A DNA stretch of 10,920 bases, from positions 1 through 10,920 of the forward strand of contig JAEHDI010000236.1 in NCBI GenBank assembly GCA_016880505.1. Direction: 5' to 3'. This DNA is from Bryobacterales bacterium (lineage in GTDB: Bacteria; Acidobacteriota; Terriglobia; Bryobacterales; Bryobacteraceae). Positions 1-6,087 of this stretch are shown here, piece by piece. The number at the start of each line of letters is the position of its first letter. Position 1 is the first letter of the stretch. The notes beneath the pieces were generated by a model that made no database searches, was not told the DNA's origin, and was given only the letters and a program-made list of their open reading frames with translations. The position numbers were made by a program, and so were the translations under genes.

Positions 1-44
1 CCTGCGTGTGAAGCAGGCGCTCTAACCAACTGAGCTACGCGCCC
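1..44 (-). tRNA. tRNA-Val (anticodon CAC), 3' part missing at window edge
   Basis: Read on the minus strand, the sequence begins with acceptor strand GGGCGCG, then TA (positions 8-9), the D arm starting GCTC with AGTTGG in its loop, and an anticodon arm CCTGC / TTCACAC / GCAGG. The seven-base loop puts CAC at the anticodon position, so this tRNA decodes the valine codon GTG. The 5' end is set by the seven-base acceptor strand at 44 to 38. The variable loop, T arm and 3' acceptor strand lie beyond the left edge, so folding cannot be checked fully, but the visible half is canonical. It is transcribed away from the moxR gene. Confidence 0.92.
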
Positions 45-61
45 GTTAGCGTGGGGGCGTG

Positions 62-89
62 CGCGGCGAAAGGCCGGGCCTTCGCCGCG
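62..89. repeat. GC-rich inverted repeat (hairpin) between tRNA-Val and moxR
   Basis: CGCGGCGAA at 62-70 pairs with TTCGCCGCG at 81-89, giving nine uninterrupted base pairs. A bulged A at 71 and three more pairs follow, closing a three-base loop. No T-run follows on either strand, so it does not look like a factor-independent terminator. If the tRNA is transcribed from the -10 element at 99-104, this hairpin lies almost at the 5' end of the precursor. It also covers the place where a -35 element for moxR would be expected, so a DNA-level operator role is equally possible. The structure is seen in the sequence; its role is unknown. Confidence 0.45.
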
Positions 90-97
90 GACCCTGG

Positions 98-106
98 TAT
101 TATAAC
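98..106. promoter_or_regulatory. Two-way -10 island (tRNA-Val on minus, moxR on plus)
   Basis: A short AT-rich island stands out in GC-rich surroundings. On the minus strand it contains a perfect TATAAT (104 down to 99), which would start transcription near 92 and give the tRNA a leader of about 48 bases. On the plus strand it reads TATTAT (98-103) or TATAAC (101-106), either of which would start transcription close to 112, the A of the moxR ATG. No good -35 hexamer is visible in either direction. The call rests on -10 similarity and position alone. Confidence 0.45.
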
Positions 107-111
107 AGTGA

Positions 112-1080
112 ATGGCGCAGCGGGACATTACCGACTCCCCGCCGGTTGCGACTTCGAAACTCAGCGAGCTCGAATCAAGCCTCGGGCAGGTCATCCGCGG
201 TAAGGCAGACGTCGTACGTTTCTCTCTCGTTTGCCTGCTCGCCCGGGGGCACCTCCTCCTCGAAGACGTGCCTGGTGTCGGGAAGACCACCCTCGCCCAG
301 GCGCTGGCGAAGTCGGTGCAGTGCACCTTTCACCGGCTCCAGTTCACCAGCGACATGCTGCCGAGCGACGTGCTCGGCGTCACCATCTACAACGCCCGCA
401 CCCAGGCGTTCGAGTTCAAGCAGGGCCCGGTCTTCACCCACTTTCTGCTCGCCGATGAGATCAACCGCACCACCCCGAAGACGCAATCCGCCTTGCTCGA
501 AGCGATGAACGAGAGGCAGGTGACCATCGACGGCTGCTCCTACTCGCTCCCCGAGCCGTTCATGGTGATCGCCACCCAGAATCCGGTGGAACACCATGGC
601 ACCTATCCGTTACCGGAATCCCAACTCGACCGGTTCCTGCTCCGGCTCCGGATGGGCTACCCGGACCCGGCCAGCGAGCGCGAAATCCTGAGGAACTCCG
701 AGGGACGGCTGCCCGCGGCCGCGCGGTCGGTCCTCGACGCCGACGACATCACGCAGTTGCAGGGGCTGGCGCACCGCGTCACGGTGGACGAGTCCCTGGT
801 CGACTACATGATGGCGATCGTCCAGAGGACACGGGAGCACGAATCGCTGTCGCTCGGGGTCAGCCCGCGCGGCGCCCAGGCTCTCTACCGGGCCACGCAG
901 GCCCTGGCGGTCACCGAGGGCAGAGAGTATGCCATTCCCGACGATGTGAAGCGGCTCGCCGTTCCGGTGTTTGCTCATCGGGTCGTGATCAACACGCGAG
1001 TGGCGCTCGCGCAGCGGACCACGGACGTGGCCGAGCGGATCCTGCAAGAAATACTGACGCAGGTGGAAGTGCCGCTGTAG
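112..1080 (+). CDS. moxR: MoxR-family AAA+ ATPase
   Basis: This 322-residue cytoplasmic AAA+ ATPase belongs to the MoxR group, chaperone-like ATPases that help assemble or activate partner proteins, often ones with VWA domains. Visible motifs are Walker A PGVGKTT (residues 54-60), Walker B FLLADEIN (111-118), sensor 1 ATQNP (154-158), the arginine-finger segment QLDRF (171-175) and sensor 2 GVSPRG (249-254). Length and motif order are normal for the family. The ATG at 112 is chosen because the conserved N-terminal segment (LGQVIRGKADVV, residues 24-35) starts soon after it. No Shine-Dalgarno sequence precedes it and a -10-like element ends 5 to 8 bases upstream, suggesting a leaderless message. 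The usual partners (DUF58, transglutaminase or VWA genes) are absent downstream, where a YchF-like gene follows after 115 bases, so its client is not evident here. Confidence 0.95.
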   Translation: MAQRDITDSPPVATSKLSELESSLGQVIRGKADVVRFSLVCLLARGHLLLEDVPGVGKTTLAQALAKSVQCTFHRLQFTSDMLPSDVLGVTIYNARTQAFEFKQGPVFTHFLLADEINRTTPKTQSALLEAMNERQVTIDGCSYSLPEPFMVIATQNPVEHHGTYPLPESQLDRFLLRLRMGYPDPASEREILRNSEGRLPAAARSVLDADDITQLQGLAHRVTVDESLVDYMMAIVQRTREHESLSLGVSPRGAQALYRATQALAVTEGREYAIPDDVKRLAVPVFAHRVVINTRVALAQRTTDVAERILQEILTQVEVPL

Positions 1081-1195
1081 AAGCTTCTTGGAGGACGGGG
1101 GCAGGCAGCTCTGTCCACTCGCAAACAACGCTCAGGACAAAGTAGCCTGGCCCCGTCGGACCCGAAGCGGGCGAGCATAGTGGGAGTTCAAGTTC

Positions 1196-2269
1196 ATGCA
1201 GACTGCAATTATCGGCCTGCCGATGGTGGGCAAGACCTCGCTGTTCACGATTCTCACCGGCGTACACGAACAGACACGCGTCGGGTCCATGGAAACGCGC
1301 GTTGGCGTGGCAAAGGTGCCGGACCCGCGTCTGGAAGCGCTCGCGGCGGTTTTCCAGCCGGAGAAGATAACCCACGCGACGGTCGAGTACCTTGATTTTC
1401 CGTCCATTTCCAAGGAGGCCCTGCGAGATCCCGCGTGCATGGCCAGCCTCCGCGTGGTGGACGCGCTCGCGCACGTGCTGCGCGTGTTCGAGAGCGACGT
1501 GGTGCCGCACGAGAAAGGGTCGGTCGATCCCCTTCGCGACCTCCACGACGTCGAGACCGAACTGATTCTCAGCGATCTTGTCGTTGTCGAAAAGCGCCTC
1601 GAGCGGCTGGACAAAGACCGCAAGAAGATCAAGAACCCGGAACTGGACCGGGAGTTCGAACTGCTCGAACGCTCCAAGGCCGTGCTCGAAGCCAACCGTC
1701 CGCTGCGCGAGATGGAACTGAGCGCGGAGGAAGAGAAGCGCATCCGAGGCTTTCAGTTCCTGTCTCAGAAGCCGATGCTGTACGTGCTGAACATCGGCGA
1801 GCGGGACACGGTGCGCTTGCACGAGATCGAAGCAGAGTATCGAGATGGGCCGCTGAAGGGGATTCCGCGCACCGCTGTCACCGCGATTTGCGGCAAGATT
1901 GAGGCTGAGCTGACGGAACTGTCATCCGAGGAAGCCAGGGAGTACCTGTCGAGCTACGGTCTCAAGGAGCCGGGCCTCGAACGGATGATCTCGGCGACGT
2001 ACAATCTGCTCGGTCTGATGTCGATGCTCACAGCCGGCGAGACTGAAGTGCGGGCGTGGACGATCCCACAGAACACCCCGGCCGTGAAGGCCGCGGGCGC
2101 CATCCATACCGACTTCGAGAAGAAGTTCATCCGGGCCGAAGTCGTCAACTGGAAGGACCTGGTGGATGGCGACGGCTACCCAGGGGTCCGCGAGAAGGGC
2201 CTGCTGAAGCTCGAAGGGAAGGAATACATCGTCCAGGACGGCGATGTCCTGGTGATCCGCCACGGGTAA
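1196..2269 (+). CDS. Divergent YchF/OLA1-type P-loop NTPase with TGS domain
   Basis: The 357-residue protein has the domain order of YchF: a P-loop NTPase with a helical coiled-coil insertion (about 120-185, rich in E, K, R and L) and a C-terminal TGS/DUF933 region (about 275-357). Close to family signatures are the P-loop GLPMVGKTSLF (7-17), VPDPRLEAL (41-49) and the base-recognition motif NIGE (199-202), matching the NxxE that makes YchF prefer ATP. Unlike canonical YchF (usually GLPNVGKST in the P-loop), the G3 motif DxxG is replaced by DFPS (67-70), and the conserved stretch after it (KGASxGEGLGNQ) is missing. It is probably a paralogue rather than housekeeping YchF, with altered or lost hydrolysis; that is inference. 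The ATG at 1196 has GGGAG at 1182-1186, nine bases upstream. It is convergent with lnt, six bases apart. Confidence 0.88.
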   Translation: MQTAIIGLPMVGKTSLFTILTGVHEQTRVGSMETRVGVAKVPDPRLEALAAVFQPEKITHATVEYLDFPSISKEALRDPACMASLRVVDALAHVLRVFESDVVPHEKGSVDPLRDLHDVETELILSDLVVVEKRLERLDKDRKKIKNPELDREFELLERSKAVLEANRPLREMELSAEEEKRIRGFQFLSQKPMLYVLNIGERDTVRLHEIEAEYRDGPLKGIPRTAVTAICGKIEAELTELSSEEAREYLSSYGLKEPGLERMISATYNLLGLMSMLTAGETEVRAWTIPQNTPAVKAAGAIHTDFEKKFIRAEVVNWKDLVDGDGYPGVREKGLLKLEGKEYIVQDGDVLVIRHG

Positions 2270-2275
2270 GAGACT

Positions 2276-3745
2276 TTACCGCGGAGAGTGCGGAGGGCGC
2301 AGAGAGACCGCAAGGGCCGCGATCGCGAGCGCCGCGCAGAGCCAAGCAAACCAGTCACCGAAGCGAGTATAGAGCGTACGCTCGCCGATGTAGGAGTAAC
2401 TCCCGACCATGGCCGTCTGCTCGTAGGACGGGAGCCGCTCGGAAATTCGGCCGGCGGGGTCGATGACGGTGGTGACGCCGTTGTTGGTGCAGCGGAGAAT
2501 CCAGCGGCGGTTCTCGGCTGCGCGCATTCGGGCGATTTTCAAGTGCTGGTCGCGGGCGGCGCTGCGGCCAAAATAGCCGTCATTCGAGATGTTGACCAGA
2601 ACTTCCGCTCCCGCGGCGGCGAAGCGCCGGACGAGGTGCGGGAAGACGGCCTCGTAACAGATGAACGAGGCGATCCGATGTCCGTCTGCCTGAAAGACCA
2701 CCAGCTCCTTGCCGGGCTCGAAGTCGCCTGCCTCCGACGTAATCCTGTTCACGAAGTCGAAGAACGGCGGGACAAACTCGCCGAAAGGGACAAGGTAGAT
2801 CTTGTCGTACCGCCCGGTGTACTGCCCGTCCGGGCCGAGGAGGACGGCCGAATTCAGTGGAGCGCCCGCCGGCGTGTGGGCCACGGTCCCGAAGAGGAAC
2901 CAAGTCCGGGAGAGGCGGGCGAGGTCCATGGTCCTATCGCGGAACCCCGGATCGTCATAGAAGTAGAAAGGTGCGGGAACTTCCGGCCAGATCAGAAGCT
3001 TTGGCGCGGGCTTCCCGGCGTTGAGAACCGCCTGTAGAGACGTGTACGCCAGGCGTTCCTGGGCCTCGGTAAGGGATTTGCTGGTCCAGTCCTCTGACTC
3101 CGAGGCATTCGGCTGGACGAGTACGGCCCGTTCGGTGCCTGGGCGTGCGTCCGGAAGCGCGGGCAGGAGATACAGGAGCGGCAGGGGGAGGAGCCACAGC
3201 AGTTCCCGGCGACTGCGGCGCAAGGCAACCAACGCCAGGGCGGCATTCATCATTACGAAGACGAAAGACAGGCCGTAGACCCCAGTGACGGGCGCCAGGC
3301 GCATCGGGATGCTCATGTCGATGCCGGCATTTCCGAGGGTCTGCCAGGCGAAGCCGAGGGGTCCGTGGGTCGCCTCAATCGCCACCCAGAGCGCTGAAAC
3401 GGTCGGCACGGCGTACCAGCGCCGCATGAGGAGACCCGCCGCCAGCGCGAACACGCCGAGGTGGACGGCCTTGGCGAGACAGAACAGTAGAAACGCTCCC
3501 CAACTTCCGAACGCACCCATGCCACCGTGGACTTCGAGCACGAACTGAATCCAGTAGCAAACTCCGAACCAATAGACGATGCCCGCGCCCCAGCCGAGGA
3601 GGAAGCGGCGGCCGTGACGCGCTTCGCGTGCGAGTGCCACGAGCAGCGGCGCCAGCGCGACGGTGGCAAACAGAGCAATGTCGATTCCCGGGAAGGTCGA
3701 AATGAGCAGCGCGGCCGTGAGCAGCGCCAGCAGAGGGTTCAGCAC
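2276..3745 (-). CDS. lnt: Apolipoprotein N-acyltransferase
   Basis: Lnt adds the third acyl chain to the N-terminal cysteine of lipoproteins in the inner membrane, the last step of lipoprotein maturation before Lol sorting. The 489-residue protein has several hydrophobic segments in its first 195 residues, then a nitrilase-type domain on the periplasmic side. The catalytic triad is visible: Glu255 in WPEVPAP, Lys315 in YDKIYLVPFGEF and Cys363 in ICYEAVF. NISNDGYFG (385-393) is also typical, and a last membrane helix lies at about 464-481. I chose the GTG at 3745, which overlaps the lipA stop in GTGCTGA. An earlier in-frame start at 3853 would only add residues encoded inside lipA. GGAGG lies 13 bases upstream, a long spacing, so coupling to lipA translation is likely. 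The last residues come from a 9-bp repeat element. Confidence 0.96.
   Translation of the reverse strand: MLNPLLALLTAALLISTFPGIDIALFATVALAPLLVALAREARHGRRFLLGWGAGIVYWFGVCYWIQFVLEVHGGMGAFGSWGAFLLFCLAKAVHLGVFALAAGLLMRRWYAVPTVSALWVAIEATHGPLGFAWQTLGNAGIDMSIPMRLAPVTGVYGLSFVFVMMNAALALVALRRSRRELLWLLPLPLLYLLPALPDARPGTERAVLVQPNASESEDWTSKSLTEAQERLAYTSLQAVLNAGKPAPKLLIWPEVPAPFYFYDDPGFRDRTMDLARLSRTWFLFGTVAHTPAGAPLNSAVLLGPDGQYTGRYDKIYLVPFGEFVPPFFDFVNRITSEAGDFEPGKELVVFQADGHRIASFICYEAVFPHLVRRFAAAGAEVLVNISNDGYFGRSAARDQHLKIARMRAAENRRWILRCTNNGVTTVIDPAGRISERLPSYEQTAMVGSYSYIGERTLYTRFGDWFAWLCAALAIAALAVSLRPPHSPR
2281..2307. repeat. Three 9-bp degenerate units at the 3' end of lnt
   Basis: On the plus strand three units follow directly: GCGGAGAGT (2281-2289), GCGGAGGGC (2290-2298) and GCAGAGAGA (2299-2307), preceded by CTTTACC. 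Read on the minus strand this resembles a CTCTGCG-CCTCTGCG-CTCTGCGGTnAAA element that I recall being scattered through intergenic DNA of many environmental bacteria. Here it lies inside the end of lnt, where the 9-bp period gives three-residue units SLR, PPH and SPR and the adjoining GGTAAA supplies the stop codon. The period is seen directly; membership of a dispersed family is from memory. Confidence 0.5.
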
Positions 3746-4659
3746 GACGGCGCGCCGGCCTCCGTGCTCACGACGTCCGCCATGTAAGAACTCCGTACAA
3801 AAGGCCCGCTGAAAACCATGCGGAAACCGCGCGCGAGACCGTAGTCGCGCCACGCATCGAACTGCCGCGGCGCAATGTATTCCGCCACGGGGAGATTGCG
3901 GCGGGTGGGTTGGAGGTACTGCCCGATGGTTACGATGTCCACGCCGGTGTCGCGCAGGTCGCGGAGAAGAGCTTCGACCTCGTCCGGCGTTTCACCGAGT
4001 CCGGCCATCAAGCCGGACTTGGTCAGCAGGCCGGGCTTGTATTGACGGGCTAACCGAAGCACATCCAGCGAGCGTAAGTAGTCGGCCTGCGGGCGGACGC
4101 GGCGGTAGAGGCGGGGTACCGTTTCCACATTGTGGTTGAAGACGTCGGGGCCGGCGTCGAGCACGCGTGCGACCGCATCGAGATCGCCGCAGAAATCGGG
4201 CGTCAGCACCTCGATGCGAGCGGCGGGCAATGCGGCCCGGACTTCCCGAACGGTTTCGGCCCAGTGGACGGAGCCGCCGTCGTGAAGGTCATCGCGGTTC
4301 ACGCTGGTGAGGACGACATAGCGAAGGCGCATCCGCGCGGCCATGCGGGCGACGTTGGCCGGTTCGTCCGGATCCAGATTGAACTCGTGTTTTCCGGGGG
4401 AACCTTTCGGCACGGAGCAAAATCCGCAACCGCGCGTGCACAGATTGCCGAGGATCATGAAGGTCGCAGTGCCCCGGTGGAAGCACTCATGGATATTCGG
4501 GCAGCGCGCGGATTCACAAACGGTGTGCAGGTTTAACGACCGCAGGTCCCGCTTGAGCGAGGTGACCGACGGAAAGCAGGTCTCAGACTTGCGAAGCCAG
4601 TCAGGCAGACGGGGCCTCGCCGCGGCGGTCGCGGCGATCTGGACCAGGGATTCCGGCAC
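3739..4659 (-). CDS. lipA: Lipoyl synthase (radical SAM)
   Basis: LipA inserts two sulfur atoms into protein-bound octanoyl groups to make the lipoyl cofactor of pyruvate and 2-oxoglutarate dehydrogenases and the glycine cleavage system. The 306-residue protein has everything expected: the auxiliary-cluster cysteines 48, 53 and 59 in CESARCPNIHEC, the radical-SAM cysteines 74, 78 and 81 in CTRGCGFC, the NHNVET segment (175-180), GLMAGLGET (216-224) and the C-terminal RSSY (289-292), whose serine completes the auxiliary cluster. The start is GTG at 4659. The only purine-rich stretch, GAGG, ends one base before it, too close to act normally. The stop of the upstream SPOR gene lies one codon before the GTG and in the same frame, so re-initiation is likely. 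No lipB is seen beside it. Confidence 0.97.
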   Translation of the reverse strand: MPESLVQIAATAAARPRLPDWLRKSETCFPSVTSLKRDLRSLNLHTVCESARCPNIHECFHRGTATFMILGNLCTRGCGFCSVPKGSPGKHEFNLDPDEPANVARMAARMRLRYVVLTSVNRDDLHDGGSVHWAETVREVRAALPAARIEVLTPDFCGDLDAVARVLDAGPDVFNHNVETVPRLYRRVRPQADYLRSLDVLRLARQYKPGLLTKSGLMAGLGETPDEVEALLRDLRDTGVDIVTIGQYLQPTRRNLPVAEYIAPRQFDAWRDYGLARGFRMVFSGPFVRSSYMADVVSTEAGAPSC

Positions 4660-4662
4660 GCC

Positions 4663-5220
4663 TCAATATTTTCGCACGAGGGGTTTGAAGCCCGCCGCTT
4701 CCAGACCCTCCCGCATTCTTGTAATCGCGTCAGCGTCAGCCACCGGTCCGACGAGCACACGGAACACAGGTTCGGTAGGATGCGGGGCAATGATGCTCGG
4801 AAAACCCTTCTTCTTCAGGACGTCGGCAACGACTTCCGCTTCCGGGCGTTTGACGGCAGCAACTTGAAGGTACGTCTTGCCGGGAACCGGCTCCAATTCG
4901 GAGACGGGCGGAGGAACCGTCCGTTTCGGTTGTGTCACGGGCGGAGGTTCCGGCTGCCCCTTGGCCGCGGCGGGCGCGGCCTCGGCCGGCGGTGAGGAGC
5001 GTGTCGGAACCGGGTGGTCGGGAAAGGAGGAGACGGAGCCGACGGGCGCCCTGGGCGCTTCAGGCTGGGTAGCCATAGCGGCAGACGACCCGGCGCTTCG
5101 CCCGAGGACATAGCCCATGGTGAAGAACACCCCGAGCAGGATGACCACGATGAAAAAAATGCTGAGCAACTGCTTGTTGCCGAGCATTACTTCGAACTCG
5201 CCGTCCTGGTTCTTTAGCAT
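4663..5220 (-). CDS. SPOR-domain inner-membrane protein
   Basis: This 185-residue protein has a short cytoplasmic N terminus, one membrane helix (about 18-40), a proline- and alanine-rich periplasmic linker (about 50-112) and a C-terminal SPOR domain (about 113-184, starting KTYLQVAAVKRPE). SPOR domains bind glycan strands stripped of stem peptides, usually at the division septum, so a role in peptidoglycan or division is likely. The architecture resembles FtsN or DedD, but sequence alone does not settle which, so I give no symbol. The ATG at 5220 has AAGGA six bases upstream. The stop is three bases from the lipA start. Upstream is the slipin gene, 57 bases away, so it probably belongs to the same operon. 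Confidence 0.9.
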   Translation of the reverse strand: MLKNQDGEFEVMLGNKQLLSIFFIVVILLGVFFTMGYVLGRSAGSSAAMATQPEAPRAPVGSVSSFPDHPVPTRSSPPAEAAPAAAKGQPEPPPVTQPKRTVPPPVSELEPVPGKTYLQVAAVKRPEAEVVADVLKKKGFPSIIAPHPTEPVFRVLVGPVADADAITRMREGLEAAGFKPLVRKY

Positions 5221-5277
5221 AGAGCTTCCTTCGAGGGTACTCCAACAGCACCCGGAGGTTCAGTTGGGCCGCCGGGC

Positions 5278-6069
5278 TTATGACTGTGCCGGCCGCTCGG
5301 CAGCTTTCACGGCGGCCTTGTCGAGCATGGCGCTGATCGACGAGAAGATGTCGATCGGAATCGGGAAGACCACCGTGGTGTTCTTCTCCTGGCCGATCTC
5401 GACCAACGTCTGCAGATAGCGCAACTGGATGGCAGCCGGCTGCTTCTGGATGAGCTCGGCGGCCATCGCCAGCCGTTCGGCGGCGAGGAACTCGCCTTCG
5501 GCGTGGATGATCTTGGCGCGGCGTTCGCGTTCGGCCTCGGCCTGACGAGCGATGGCGCGGATCATCTGCTCGGGCAGGTCCACCTGTTTCACTTCGACCA
5601 TCGTCACTTTGACGCCCCACGGCTCGGTGTGCTGATCCAGGACTCCCTGAAGCCGGACATTGAGCTTTTGCCGCTGGCTGAGGAGGTCGTCGAGCTCCAC
5701 TTCGCCGAGCACGCTGCGGAGAGTCGTCTGAGCGAGCTGGGAAGTGGCATAGCGGAAGTTCTCGACTTCGATGACCGCCTTGGTCGGATCGATCACTCGG
5801 AAGTAGATAACGGCGTTGACCTTGACGGTGACGTTGTCGCGGGTGACAAGATCCTGAGGCGGGACCTCGAGCGCCTCCAGCCGGAGCGAGACGCGTACGA
5901 TTCGGTCGATCGGCGCAAAGACGAGGATGATGCCCGGACCCTTGGGTTGGGGGAGGACGCGGCCCAGCCTGAAGATGACGCCACGCTCATATTCGGCGAG
6001 GATCTTGATGGCGGAAAGCAGGTACAGGACGACGATTACCAACGCGATGATGGTCGGGTCGAGCAGCAT
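5278..6069 (-). CDS. Stomatin-like SPFH/band 7 membrane protein (slipin)
   Basis: The 263-residue protein has an N-terminal hydrophobic anchor (about 6-25), an SPFH/band 7 domain (about 25-180, with the typical segments EYERGVIFRLGR, ALEVPPQDLVTRDNV and VIYFRVIDP) and a helical charged tail (AEAERERRAKIIHAEGE and onward). Slipins form ring-like oligomers in membrane microdomains and regulate neighbouring membrane proteases. The gene sits 18 bases after nfeD, the classic stomatin/NfeD pairing, in which the protease cleaves the C-terminal region of its stomatin partner. The ATG at 6069 is preceded by GAGAGG with five bases of spacing. Similarity to HflK/HflC is only at domain level; pairing with nfeD favours the slipin assignment. 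Confidence 0.95.
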   Translation of the reverse strand: MLLDPTIIALVIVVLYLLSAIKILAEYERGVIFRLGRVLPQPKGPGIILVFAPIDRIVRVSLRLEALEVPPQDLVTRDNVTVKVNAVIYFRVIDPTKAVIEVENFRYATSQLAQTTLRSVLGEVELDDLLSQRQKLNVRLQGVLDQHTEPWGVKVTMVEVKQVDLPEQMIRAIARQAEAERERRAKIIHAEGEFLAAERLAMAAELIQKQPAAIQLRYLQTLVEIGQEKNTTVVFPIPIDIFSSISAMLDKAAVKAAERPAQS

Positions 6070-6087
6070 GGCAACCTCTCGAAGTTT

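Noticed and set aside
1079..1088. Perfect 10-bp palindrome AGAAGCTTCT after moxR
   Set aside because: It is too short, without a loop or T-run, to be a terminator, and can be chance.
989..1822. Long minus-strand open frame (277 codons) opposite the YchF-like gene
   Set aside because: It overlaps two well-supported plus-strand genes, has no recognisable domain, and is the kind of shadow frame common in GC-rich coding DNA.
2288..3037. Plus-strand open frame (249 codons) opposite lnt
   Set aside because: It is antisense to the nitrilase domain of lnt, with no family signature.
3746..3853. Upstream extension of lnt giving 525 residues
   Set aside because: The extra 36 residues are arginine-rich, lie wholly within lipA, and do not look like the start of Lnt; the GTG at 3745 leads straight into the first membrane helix.
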